Positions 28,016-36,779 of a stretch of DNA of 64,000 nt are shown piece after piece (position 1 is the stretch's first letter; every line of letters starts with the position of its first letter). Source of the DNA: Aureococcus anophagefferens. Its lineage: Eukaryota > Sar > Pelagophyceae > Pelagomonadales > Pelagomonadaceae. Where the stretch lies: assembly GCF_000186865.1 (NCBI RefSeq), contig NW_008705566.1, forward strand, positions 1,038,432 to 1,102,431, in the 5' to 3' direction. Made by a program: the position numbers and the translations under genes. Below the pieces are notes generated by a model. The model was not told the DNA's origin. It searched no databases and saw only the letters and a program-made list of their open reading frames with translations.

Positions 28016-28339
28016 CTAGTAGTCCGAGTCCGAGTCCGAGTCCGCCGTGCGCGTGCCCCAGCGGTGCGCGTCGGACGCGTTGAAGAGGACGTGCCGCGCA
28101 GAGCCGTGGAAGCAGCGGCGCCGCTCGTCCCTCGGCGTCGGCGTCGGCGAGCTCGACGGGCTGTGCGACGGCGAGTGGAGGCTCGACATCTTGTCCATCA
28201 TACTTTGCATCATCGCCTCGCGGGCAGCCTCCGCCACGAGCTTTTCGTGGTTCTGTTCGATGAAGAGGGTGCGCGCCGTCTTCTGCTGCTGCGTCGAGCG
28301 GAGCATGGCGTTGCGGCGGGGCATGGTGTTGGAAGACAT
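28016..28339 (-). CDS. Small hypothetical protein ending in a Ser-Asp repeat
   Basis: 107 residues from ATG 28339. It has a Gln/Met-rich helix (FIEQNHEKLVAEAAREAMMQSMMDKM), a Ser/Pro linker with SPT/SPS phosphosites, and a tail DSDSDSDY. No family is recognised. It is divergent from the 129-aa frame that starts 178 bp away. The spacer is unusually T/G-rich (28340-28400), suggesting a shared promoter. Confidence 0.5.
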   Translation of the reverse strand: MSSNTMPRRNAMLRSTQQQKTARTLFIEQNHEKLVAEAAREAMMQSMMDKMSSLHSPSHSPSSSPTPTPRDERRRCFHGSARHVLFNASDAHRWGTRTADSDSDSDY

Positions 28340-28517
28340 GATGATGGTCGAAGTTGTGATGTTGTGTTTGGTTTGCTTTGGTTTTGAGACATGCTCTCTC
28401 GTAGCTCCAGTGGTGGCACAGGAAAGCTGGGAATTGGGCTGCGCTAAAGTTGAGGACGTTTCATGTTCAATCACCTCAGCATCCCACGCCGCGCCGCGCC
28501 GCGCCGTCACGACCAGG

Positions 28518-28907
28518 ATGCCGATGGGCTGCCGGTCGCCGCGGTCGCCGCGTCGCCGGTGGCCGCCGCAGCGCATCGGTCGAACGCGCGCGCGGCCGCG
28601 CAACGACGACAGAAGCGACGAGTTCCTCCAGCAGTCCTACGCCAGCGAATTCTACGACGTGCCCGCCTCCGCGGCGACCGCCGCGCCGCCGATGGACGCG
28701 ACGAGCGCCATCGAGATGAGGTGGGAGAACATGATGCTCAAGGTGCTGCTCACGGCCACGCGCGCGGGGGACGCGCCGCGGACCGAGCCCGCCTTCGAGG
28801 CATCGCCGGGCCGCCTCCTCGAGGACCGCGTCTACCGCCGGCCGCGCGGGCGGCTCGTCTACCACCTCGGCCGCTTCCGCCGCGTGGAGGACGTCCCGGA
28901 GTATTAA
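28518..28907 (+). CDS. Small hypothetical protein, 129 aa
   Basis: The frame starts at ATG 28518 and ends at TAA 28905-28907. The N-terminus is Arg/Pro-rich. The rest has an amphipathic stretch (IEMRWENMMLKVLLTATRAG) and a basic end (RPRGRLVYHLGRFRRVEDVPEY). No domain is recognised. Its stop codon shares the palindrome TTAA with the stop of the convergent permease gene. Confidence 0.5.
   Translation: MPMGCRSPRSPRRRWPPQRIGRTRARPRNDDRSDEFLQQSYASEFYDVPASAATAAPPMDATSAIEMRWENMMLKVLLTATRAGDAPRTEPAFEASPGRLLEDRVYRRPRGRLVYHLGRFRRVEDVPEY
28904..28907. other. Shared palindromic stop (TTAA) of two convergent genes
   Basis: TAA at 28905-28907 ends the plus-strand gene and the complement of 28904-28906 is TAA ending the minus-strand permease. 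The coding sequences therefore overlap by 4 bp and both transcripts must overlap in their 3' UTRs. Confidence 0.8.
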
Positions 28908-30451
28908 GAGCCGCAGGTCTTGCCGTCCACGCAGCAGCCGAGGACGACGTCGACGTAGGCCGAGGACGCGTTCGACAGGCCGGGGTTGTCCCAAAGGTGA
29001 TTGCCGTAGAACTCGGCGCCCTCCGTGCACGACGCCTCCTTGAACCAGCGCACGTCGTCCTGTAAAAACGCCTTGCCCGCGTAGTAGACGCCCGTCGTCG
29101 ACACGACGAAGCCGAAGGCGACGTTCAGGAACGCCCAGGCGAGGGACGCGGCGGTCGCCTCGTCCCAGAAGATCTTCGTGTGGAGCACGTAGGGCATCCA
29201 GTACGTGGGCGCCGCGAGGCCGAGCGCGCCCGCGATGTTCGTCATCGACCCCAGGCCCGCGCCGATGAGCGCGGACGCGATCAGGTACATGGCGCCGACG
29301 TAGGACGCGCGGAAGACGGCGCGCACGACCACCGGCGGCGCGGCGGCGACGCGCGTCCGGAAGGCCGACGCGCCGGCGTCCGCCACCTTTTGCCGGCGCG
29401 AGTTCGTCCAGACGTCCGTCGGCAGCACGTCGAGTTCGACCTCCAGGTTGAGGAAGAGCACGACCTGGCCGACGACGACGAGCGGGAACGTCGTGAACAG
29501 CGTGAACCAGAGGTAGACCTTCACCGCGACGCCGTCCCTTAGATTCTCCAGCGGGTTCGCCGCCGCCGCGTTCCCAAAGGCCCAGAAGCCGAGCGCCGCC
29601 GTGCCGAAGTAGAAGGGGATCACGAAGAGGTACATGTAGTTGAAGGCCTCGTGGAAGCGCTCCGGCTCGCGCATCTCGCGGATCTGCTCCGGGAAGACGC
29701 CGTGCCCCCCGAACGTGAACGCCATGTTCGACAGCGCGGCTAACGCCGAGCCCGTCGTGACCTTGTCGTAGCAGGGCAGCTCCGGCGCCGCGTCGTAGGT
29801 CCCGTAGGCGCCGATCTGCGCGAAGAAGATCAACAGGCCCAGCACCTGCGCGCCGACGACGGCGAACGAGAGCGGCGCGGCCTCCTTGAACGACGGCACC
29901 ATGACGCAGGGCAGGAGCATGAGCGTCGTCACGAGCATCCAGCCCTGCGTGCAGAGCGCGTCCTGGAGCGGCGTGCCCCGCAGCGTCTGCTGGTACGTCG
30001 CGCCCGAGTAGGCGATCTGGACGACGCCCGTCAGGAAGTAGCCGAGCCACTGCGCGGCCACGACCGTCCGCCGGCCGGCGAGCCCGAAGGCCGCCTCGCC
30101 CATCTCCGGGTAGGAGTCGGCGTGCTTGCGCACGCAGATCGCGCCGATGAGGCGCCCGGAGCAGTACGTGGACACGGTACTCGCGGCCAGCGCGCCGAGG
30201 CCCTTGGCCCAGCCCATCTGCCCGACGGCGTAGGGCAGCTGCTGCGCGCCGAACATGACCGCGAGGCCGTTGACCACCGTCGTCCAGACGCTCGCGCGCC
30301 GGAGCACGGACGCGTCGCCGGACGACTCGACGTCGTCGCCGTTGAGCGCCGCGTAGTCGCCGTCGCCGCTCTTGCGGGCGATGGCCGCGTCGACGCTCTC
30401 GCGCGCCGAGCCCTCGCTGAGCCGCGACGCGCAGGACGCGAGGTGGGACAT
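28904..30451 (-). CDS. Amino acid permease of the AAAP family (plant LAX/AAP-like)
   Basis: 515 residues. The N-terminal 60 residues are cytoplasmic and acidic. About 11 membrane segments follow, beginning TVVNGLAVMFGAQQLPYAVGQMGWAKG. FAVVGAQVLGLLIFFAQIG and ALSNMAFTFGGHGVFPEQIREM are typical of plant-type amino-acid/auxin permeases, with the conserved FGGHGVFPE loop. The C-terminus is lumenal or external, Cys-containing and Asn-rich. It is a different branch from the AAAP gene at 23681, so it is not a recent tandem copy. Confidence 0.88.
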   Translation of the reverse strand: MSHLASCASRLSEGSARESVDAAIARKSGDGDYAALNGDDVESSGDASVLRRASVWTTVVNGLAVMFGAQQLPYAVGQMGWAKGLGALAASTVSTYCSGRLIGAICVRKHADSYPEMGEAAFGLAGRRTVVAAQWLGYFLTGVVQIAYSGATYQQTLRGTPLQDALCTQGWMLVTTLMLLPCVMVPSFKEAAPLSFAVVGAQVLGLLIFFAQIGAYGTYDAAPELPCYDKVTTGSALAALSNMAFTFGGHGVFPEQIREMREPERFHEAFNYMYLFVIPFYFGTAALGFWAFGNAAAANPLENLRDGVAVKVYLWFTLFTTFPLVVVGQVVLFLNLEVELDVLPTDVWTNSRRQKVADAGASAFRTRVAAAPPVVVRAVFRASYVGAMYLIASALIGAGLGSMTNIAGALGLAAPTYWMPYVLHTKIFWDEATAASLAWAFLNVAFGFVVSTTGVYYAGKAFLQDDVRWFKEASCTEGAEFYGNHLWDNPGLSNASSAYVDVVLGCCVDGKTCGS

Positions 30452-30554
30452 GGGCTTTGCTGTGCGCGCTGCCGGAGTCGCGGAGCGCTCGCGGTGGCCT
30501 TCGAACGCCCAATGGGCAGCCCTGAGAGCGACGGCAATGTTCAAGGCATCACCC

Positions 30555-30562
30555 TTCAACAT
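30555..30562 (-). promoter_or_regulatory. Sense ATGTTGAA gene-start motif (permease promoter)
   Basis: TTCAACAT on the plus strand is ATGTTGAA in sense for the permease, 104 bp upstream of its start. The same intergenic region serves the divergent gene at 30642. Confidence 0.45.
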
Positions 30563-30640
30563 TGACAGCTTGAAGCCTGCTATGGGAGCGCGCGCAGTGT
30601 AGCGTGCCAAGCTCGCAGTGTGGCCGCTAGACCACTTACA

Positions 30641-30760
30641 CATGGCCGCAGTGATCGACAGCGACGAGATCGAGCGCGACGACGATGACAGATTACGCAA
30701 CATGGCCGCAGTGATCGACAGCGACGAGATCGAGCGCGACGACGATGAAAGATTACGCAA
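30641..30760 (+). repeat. 60-bp tandem duplication spanning a start codon
   Basis: Units 30641-30700 and 30701-30760 are almost identical; GATGACAG against GATGAAAG is the difference seen. Each begins CATGG with its own ATG and encodes MAAVIDSDEIERDDD(D/E)RLRN, so the protein can begin at either copy. Confidence 0.92.
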
Positions 30761-31616
30761 TGCGCCGCAGCGGCGCGCGCCCTGGGCGCCGTCGCCGGCG
30801 ACGGACCCGCGCAACGCGACGATCTCGGCGCGCGCGCTCGTCAAGGCGCGGGGCACCGTCGAGGACCTCTGCCGCTCCTACTTCCCCATCATCGGTCTGC
30901 CCGTGGACGACATCCTCTGCTTCGCGGACAGCGTCTATTTCGTCGCCGCGTCGCTCTACGAGATCGACGAGCTGAACGAGGATGGACAAATGCAGCTCGC
31001 CGCGGCGCCGCGCGCCGCGCTCGAGCAATTCTTAGAGGGCCGCGGCCTGCTGTCGCCGCGCGTGCGGCGATCGCTGGCGCGCGGCGACGAGTACTGGCGC
31101 CTCGAGCGCGAGCTCGTCGCCGCGTGGCGCGAGCCTCCGGGCGACGACTACGACGAGAATAGGCTGTTGGGCGCCGCAATGCGCGCGTCGTCCTTGAAGA
31201 GCTTCGACTACGAAGTTCTGACGCTCATCGTACTCCATCTCACGAACAAGCCATGCGACGACGCGCTTCTGGACTTTTTGAACTTTTGCTTCCACCTCGT
31301 CGAGATCGAGGACGACCTCAAGGATTACGCGGACGACTGCGCGAAGAACTCCTTCAACTTGTACCGGGCCTTCGTCCGAAGATGGGGCCCCGACGCGCCG
31401 ATCAAAATCCAAACCGAGGTTATCTGCTACATCGAGCATGATTACCTCGAAAAGCGCGCCGCGTCGCTTTCCGAGGAGACGCTCCGCTTCCACCTCGCGC
31501 GAAACGAGCAGCAGGGCGGTGCGGGTCCCGCGATGGCTCCAGGATCAGGTGAGTGGAACATCCCGCCGCCGCTCGCGCCGCTCCGACGGCAAGAGAATGA
31601 GCACTGCTGCCCTTAG
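30642..31616 (+). CDS. Hypothetical helical protein with Asp-rich motifs
   Basis: 324 residues from the first ATG; starting at 30702 gives 304. The body is all-helical. The Asp-rich segments YEIDELNEDG and LVEIEDDLKDYADDCAKNSFNLYR are spaced as in class I isoprenoid synthase folds (metal-binding D-rich and NSE/DTE-like motifs), but they are not canonical, so this is only a suggestion. A strong splice donor consensus (CAG/GTGAGT at 31548) with an acceptor at 31624 would replace the last residues by a short alternative tail. It converges on the CNB gene. Confidence 0.6.
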   Translation: MAAVIDSDEIERDDDDRLRNMAAVIDSDEIERDDDERLRNAPQRRAPWAPSPATDPRNATISARALVKARGTVEDLCRSYFPIIGLPVDDILCFADSVYFVAASLYEIDELNEDGQMQLAAAPRAALEQFLEGRGLLSPRVRRSLARGDEYWRLERELVAAWREPPGDDYDENRLLGAAMRASSLKSFDYEVLTLIVLHLTNKPCDDALLDFLNFCFHLVEIEDDLKDYADDCAKNSFNLYRAFVRRWGPDAPIKIQTEVICYIEHDYLEKRAASLSEETLRFHLARNEQQGGAGPAMAPGSGEWNIPPPLAPLRRQENEHCCP

Positions 31617-31632
31617 CCCACAGGCCGCAAGG

Positions 31633-34157
31633 CTACCTCAGATTAAAGCTCCCCAGGGACGAGGACACGCCGAGCGCGGGGAAGAGCGCCTGGCCGCGGA
31701 GCGGGCTCTTGCGGAGCGGGCTCGGCGGGAGGTCCGTCGGGTCGCCCGGGGACGTGGCCTGCGGGAGGAGGGGCAGCCGGAGGTTCGTGCGCTGCGTGAG
31801 GATGCGCGTGCGCCGCCAGGAGGCGCGGACCTTCCAGTTGCGCCGGAGGCGGCCGAGCACGCGCGCGCCGACGAGCGAGTAGTTGATGGGCTCCATGACG
31901 TACAAATCGAGCGGCGTCGACGCGACGCACGCGACGGACTCGACGTGGGGCGGCGCGCCCGACTGGGCGCCGTGGGAGAGGATGCCCGACTCGCCAAAGT
32001 ACTCGCCCTTGTTGATCGTGTTCACCTCGATGCCCGCGGCGAAGACCGTGACCGTGCCGCCCCGCAAGAAGTAGAGCGTCTTCGCCGTCTCGCCCTCGCG
32101 CAGGAGCGTCTTGCCCCGGGGCGCGTGGACCTCCTTGAGGGCGTAGGCGACGTGGTAGAGCTGCTCCTGGCCGACGCCGTCCATGAGGCCCATGTCCTTG
32201 AGGAGCGCGTACTTCTCCTCGACGTCGGACACGCAGCCCGCGTCGACCTGGCCCCGGATGGAGTAGTAGTCCATGTAGCCAAAGACCAAAAGCACGCAGT
32301 CCGTCAACGCGACGGCGTTGTGGCGGTAGAAGACGCGCCGCGCGTCCGCGGGCTCGTCGAGCGACTCGAGCCCGAGCGTCGACCCCGGCGTCGCCTTCTC
32401 GACGAAGTCGCCCTGGATCTGCCAGAAGGTCGCCCGCTTCGGCAGCGGCGCGCCGCCGGCGCCGGGCGTGTCCTCGACCTCGTCGGGCACCTGCTGCGTG
32501 CCCTGGTCGCCGTTGAGGACCGTGACGGTGCCTCGCACGACGACGTAGCACCGCGTCGCGCGCTCCGAACTATCGTAGATGACGTCGCCCTGGTCGACCT
32601 GCTCCACGCGGACGTGGTGCCCAAAGTCGATCTTCGCCGCGTGGGGCCAGTCGTGGCAGTAGACCGTGGAGAACGTCTTGCACTGGCTCAGCACGCCCAC
32701 CACGAGACTGAGCTCCGGGAGCGTCCGCGCGAGCAGCGGCTTCTTCCGGATCTTGTCCAGGGCCGCGCGCAGGCGCCGGTGGAAGCCGCCGCGGTCCGGG
32801 CAGCTCAAAAACGCCTGGGCCGAGATGGCGCCGTACTCGGACGTGAGGTGCGGCGCGCGGCAGAGCTGCTGGAACATGCGCGCGACGAGCGAGTCCCGGA
32901 GGGACCTGGGCAGCACAAGGGTGATTCAACGTCGCTTCAACGCGAGTGTGCCGCGCGAGCGCGTTCCGGAAAAAGCATCCACGCTGCGAGACCGTTCCGA
33001 GAGATGATCGCCCGTCCAAAAATCAGCCGAAACGAGTGGAAAACGGCCGAGATATGAGCCTTTGAAGTTGGGAATTTCGCTCTCTTGTGCTGCCCTGGGA
33101 GGGACGTCATGAGGCCCCGGAACGCGATGCGCATGAGGCGCTTCTTGAAGCTGATGCCCGCGCGCGTCGACGTCATGCGGCCCAGCGGCCGGTCCGCGTT
33201 CCCCGAGAAGCAGCCCTCCGCGGACATTTTGGCGAAGTAGCGCCGCCGCCGCAGCTCCTCGCCCATGGCCGCGTTGTGCGTGCCCTGGAAGACGTCCCGG
33301 TCCAAGGAGAAGCACACGGTCTGGGTGATGGTCACGACGTTCGCCGTGCGCATGTGGTCCTGGCTCAGCATCGCGACCTCGCCGAAGTAGTCGTGGTCGC
33401 CGAGCTCGCCCACGGGCCGCTCGCCGCAGGGGTGGTCCGGGTCGTTCTTCGTGACCTTGACGATGCCCTCGAGGATCACGTAGAACGCCTTGCCCTCGCG
33501 GCCCTGCTGGACGATGTAGGTCCCCGGCTGGTACTTGACGATCTTCATCGCCGACACGACGTCGCGGACGACCATCTCCGGCAGCGACGCGAAGAGCCCG
33601 AGGCCGCTGAGCACCTCCCAGGCCCGCCGCTCCTTGAGGTTCGAGTTCGCCGATCGCAGCGTGTCGCTGCCGGCGAAGAGGCGCTGGAAGTCCCCGCGGA
33701 CCATCTTCAGCAGCTCGAGCGGCCCGTCGGCGTCCGGGTCCGCGACGATGGACGCGGACCGCGGCTCGTCCGTGAGCAGCGCGAGCTCGCCGAAGAACGC
33801 GTTCGCGCCGATCTTCGCCAGGACCTTGTCGGGCTGGTCGTCGCTGACGTGGAAGAGCACGAGCGCCCGGCCCGAGCTGATGATGAAGAACTCGTCGCCG
33901 ATGTCGCCCTGGTTGATCACGGCCTCGCCGCACTCCTTCGTCACCTCGGCGAAGGCCTCCGCGGCCTTGGCGAGCTCCTCGTCGCTCATCTCCTTGAAGA
34001 TGCTCACGTTCCGCAGGATGCCCACGCGCTTCTTGATCTGTTTCGCGAAGGTCTCGTTGTTCCGCTCCCGCGCGACGTCGCGGCTGCTCATGGACGTGAG
34101 CCGCTTCCGATCGATCACGGGGCCCTCCAGCGCGCGGATCTGCGACATGAGGTCCAT
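31633..34157 (-). CDS. Multi-CNB (cyclic nucleotide-binding) protein, two exons separated by an introner
   Basis: Exon 1 is 33106-34157 and exon 2 is 31633-32905, giving 774 residues. Removing the element restores RGLMTSLRDSLVAR without loss or gain. CNB-like domain 1 (about residues 55-175, FFGELALLTDEPRSAS) and domain 2 (about 185-300, YFGEVAMLSQDHMRTA) have the phosphate-binding cassette Glu and Arg. Exon 2 has a degenerate third domain (VDQGDVIYDSSERATRCYVV) and a fourth (YFLRGGTVTVF, EYFGESGILSHG). The layout resembles PKG/PKA regulatory parts or ciliary CNB proteins. I see no kinase domain. Confidence 0.85.
32906..33097 (+). mobile_element. Introner element copy 3 (different ends, shared interior)
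   Basis: 192 bp with terminal repeats CTGGGCAGCACAAG and CTTGTGCTGCCCTG (one mismatch). The flanking 8-bp duplication GGAGGGAC is perfect (32898-32905 and 33098-33105). On the minus strand the duplication starts with GT (GTCCCTCC) and provides the donor, and the element end provides CCCAG. The intron 32906-33105 (200 nt) is then excised exactly. The interior contains CGTCCAAAAATCAGCCGAA (33013-33031), also present in copy 1 and, with one change, in copy 2. Confidence 0.93.
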
Positions 34158-34327
34158 CTCCGCGCCGCTGCCCGCGGCGCGGAGTGGGAGAGCAGCCCGG
34201 GCAGCGCCGAGCGCTCCAGCGGGGTTACACTTGGAGCAGGAGCAAGCGCAAACACGTTCGACGATGTTGCAGTGAGAGCTTGCGTCTTGCTGTGGCGAGA
34301 GCGTAGTCCCGGCGGGCGCCGCGCGAC

Positions 34328-35059
34328 ATGGTCCATGTGTGCCTCTACGTGCCGAACCTGATCGGCTATGCGCGCATCGTGCTGCTCTTCGTCTGCTATG
34401 CGGTCGCGCGCGCGCCGGCGTCCGCCTCGCCCCGCGCGCCGCGCCGCCCCACACCCCCCCCTGCGCCCCGCTTCCGACCCCCGCACCCCGCGCGCAGGCT
34501 CCGCGACTGGAAGCTGGCCGCATCCTGCTACATGCTGAGCTTCGCGGGCGACCTCTTCGACGGCTGGGCCGCGCGCAAGTTCGACCAGACGTCGCAGTTC
34601 GGCTACGTTTTGGACATGGTCACGGATCGCTGCGCGACGACGGGCCTCATCTCCATCCTCTGCGGCCTCTACCCGAAGTGGATCCCGTCGCTCCTCTTCT
34701 GCCAGATGCTGGACCTCGGGAGCCACTGGTACCACATGTACTCGACGTCCACGGAGCGCGGGCACCACAAGTCGAAGGAGGCGCTCGCGGAGCGCAACGT
34801 CGTCCTCCGCATGTACTACGGGTCCTACCCGCTCTTCGCGTACCTCTGCGTCGGCGCCGAGTTCTTCTGGATCGCGCTCTACGTGCTCCACTACGCGCCG
34901 GACTTTGGCGTCGGGCCCCTCAGGCTCGCGTTCGTCTGCCGCTACGGCTTCGCGCCGGCCATGGCGCTCAAGAGCGTCGTCAACCTCGCGCAGTTCGGCT
35001 CCGCGGCCGAGAACCTGGCCCTGCGCGACATGGAGAAGCAGGGCAAGAAACGCAACTAG
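34328..35059 (+). CDS. PIS1: Phosphatidylinositol synthase (CDP-diacylglycerol-inositol 3-phosphatidyltransferase)
   Basis: 243 residues. It has the CDP-alcohol phosphotransferase signature D75-x2-D78-G79-x2-A82-R83...G92-x3-D96-x3-D100 (GDLFDGWAARKF...FGYVLDMVTDRC). Further eukaryotic PIS features are VPNLIGYARIVLLF at the start, a membrane helix with DLGSHWYHMYS, and VLRMYYGSYPLFAYLCVGAEFFW. It makes phosphatidylinositol in the ER. A Pro/Arg-rich insert (residues about 26-57) is unlike the family. It may be an unspliced intron (acceptor-like CGCGCAG at 34497), but the phases do not join cleanly, so I leave it in. Confidence 0.9.
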   Translation: MVHVCLYVPNLIGYARIVLLFVCYAVARAPASASPRAPRRPTPPPAPRFRPPHPARRLRDWKLAASCYMLSFAGDLFDGWAARKFDQTSQFGYVLDMVTDRCATTGLISILCGLYPKWIPSLLFCQMLDLGSHWYHMYSTSTERGHHKSKEALAERNVVLRMYYGSYPLFAYLCVGAEFFWIALYVLHYAPDFGVGPLRLAFVCRYGFAPAMALKSVVNLAQFGSAAENLALRDMEKQGKKRN

Positions 35060-35093
35060 TCGAATCGTATACTCTACCATGTCTCACCGGTCG

Positions 35094-36323
35094 TTAGGAC
35101 GCCGCGTCCTCGCTCGCGTCCTCGAGCACGGACGTCGTCAGCTGGCCGCAGCCCGCGTCGATGTCGATGCCCCGGCGCACGCGCGGCGTCGCGGAGACGC
35201 CGAACTCGGCCTCGAGGGTCTTGCAGAAGCGGTCCACGGCGCCGTTCTTCGCGCGCTTGCCGCCGTAGCCCTTCGTCGGGTTCAGCGGGATGACGTTGAC
35301 GTGCGCGTCGCGGATGCCGTGCTTCTTCAGGAGCGCGCCCAAGGTCCGCGCCGCGTCGACGTCGTCGTTCTCGCCCGCGATGGCCGCCCACTCGAAGGTC
35401 ACGCGCCTTCTCGTCGCGGCCTGGTAGTCGCGGACGGCGCCCAGGAGCGTCTCGAGGTCGTAGCGGTCGTTGACGGGCATGATCGCGGACCGCGCCGCGT
35501 CCGTCGCCTGGTGCAGCGACACGGCGAGCGTCACCTGGAGCGGGTCCTCCGCGAGCTTGCCGATGCCCCGCGCGAGGCCCACGGTGCTGATGGTGATGTG
35601 GCGCGCGCCGACGCCCAGCTCGTCGTTGATGCGCCGCGCCGCGGCCATGACGTTCTTGTAGTTCGCCAGGGGCTCGCCCATGCCCATGAAGACGACGTTC
35701 GACAGCCGCTCGCCCCGGGCGCTCAGCTCCCGCGAGAACCGCGCGGCCTGCTCGAAGATCTCCGCCGCGGTGAGGTGGCGCGTCAGGCCCATCTGGCCCG
35801 TGGCGCAGAACGTGCAGCCCATGCCGCAGCCCGCCTGGCTCGAGATGCACGCGGTCCGCCGCCCGTCCTCGTAGGGCATGAGCACGGACTCGACGACGGA
35901 CCCGTCGCGGAACTCGTACGCGCGCTTGATCGTGCCGTCGCGCTGCGACACCTGCTCGACGCGCAGCTTCGCGATCGTCCCGCCGACCGTCGCGCCGCGC
36001 GCCTTCAGGTCGTCGCGGAACTTCTTCGGCAAATTCGACATCGCGTCGAAGTCGTGGACGCCCTTGTCGTAGATCCACTCGTGGATCTGCTTCGCGCGGA
36101 ACTTCGGGGCCTTGAGCTCCTCCGTCACGTACGCCTCGAGGGCCGGGCGGTCGAAGGCGCCCAGGTCGATGAGCCCCGGGAGCTCGGCCAAGCTCTGGCG
36201 GCGGAGCCGGCTCCTCCTCCGGCGGGCGGCGGCGGCGGCGTTGGGTCCCGCGCTGAGGCGACGCGACGCGGGCACCCAGGCCCTCGCGAGGCCGCCGAGG
36301 AGCATGAGGGACGCGAGGCGCAT
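35094..36323 (-). CDS. rlmN: RlmN-type radical SAM rRNA/tRNA adenine C2-methyltransferase, organelle-targeted
   Basis: 409 residues. The Arg/Ala-rich N-terminus (about 45 residues) suggests targeting to plastid or mitochondrion. The radical SAM cluster is C166-x3-C170-x2-C173 (CGMGCTFC). GMGEPLANY, HITISTVG, LAVSLHQA and VNVIPLNPT are all RlmN hallmarks, and the catalytic Cys near the C-terminus is in IDIDAGCGQL. The enzyme makes 2-methyladenosine at A2503 of 23S rRNA and A37 of some tRNAs. The sense ATGTTGAA motif is 63 bp upstream. Confidence 0.95.
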   Translation of the reverse strand: MRLASLMLLGGLARAWVPASRRLSAGPNAAAAARRRRSRLRRQSLAELPGLIDLGAFDRPALEAYVTEELKAPKFRAKQIHEWIYDKGVHDFDAMSNLPKKFRDDLKARGATVGGTIAKLRVEQVSQRDGTIKRAYEFRDGSVVESVLMPYEDGRRTACISSQAGCGMGCTFCATGQMGLTRHLTAAEIFEQAARFSRELSARGERLSNVVFMGMGEPLANYKNVMAAARRINDELGVGARHITISTVGLARGIGKLAEDPLQVTLAVSLHQATDAARSAIMPVNDRYDLETLLGAVRDYQAATRRRVTFEWAAIAGENDDVDAARTLGALLKKHGIRDAHVNVIPLNPTKGYGGKRAKNGAVDRFCKTLEAEFGVSATPRVRRGIDIDAGCGQLTTSVLEDASEDAAS

Positions 36324-36779
36324 CGCTTTCAGGTGAAGAAGGACACACCCATCGCCTTCATCTGTCTGCTTGAAGTTGGTTTGCCTTCAACATCAAAGAG
36401 GACTCGTCTTGAGGCCCGCTAGCGGGTCGCCGTCGCGAGGCTTCCGCGGTCTCGCGAAGTGTTGACGAGTCGCTGCCACCCGCAGGCGAGGCCGATGAGG
36501 AGCGTGGGTGCCGCGATGATGCGCACGCGCAGGCGGCGCCGCGAGGCGAGAAGCCCGAGCCTTTGGCGGCGCTCTTTGACGAAAACAGCAGCTCCTGACA
36601 CCAAACGCGGGACCTTCCTCCTGCCGTCGTCCAGCCGAAGGTCGTCCGTCGTCTTCAACTGGGTTCAATGTAGCTTCATGACAACCTCAACTAACGGCGT
36701 TGACTCGGATCGCCGCTAGAAGTCGGAGCAGCGCCCATCTGCGCCGCCGAAACACGCTGTGAAGTTCGACGTTGCAACG
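36324..36779. other. Intergenic region between RlmN and SBP-like genes
   Basis: No ATG-initiated frame of credible composition is seen. A minus-strand open frame at 36419-36658 begins only with TTG. Two clusters of CTTCAA/TTCAAC motifs (36368-36393 and 36650-36695) lie at either end, consistent with two divergent promoters. Confidence 0.5.
36386..36393 (-). promoter_or_regulatory. Sense ATGTTGAA gene-start motif (rlmN promoter)
   Basis: TTCAACAT on plus, ATGTTGAA in sense, 63 bp before the rlmN ATG. A second CTTGAAG is 16 bp further on. Confidence 0.45.

Noticed and set aside
31548..31624. Consensus-like intron (CAG/GTGAGT ... CCCACAG) at the end of the Asp-rich protein gene
   Set aside because: Removing it changes only a few terminal residues and there is no homology to decide; left as a note, not as a feature.
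36419..36658. 79-codon minus-strand frame with a hydrophobic centre
   Set aside because: It starts only with TTG, has no ATG, and lies in the divergent promoter region.
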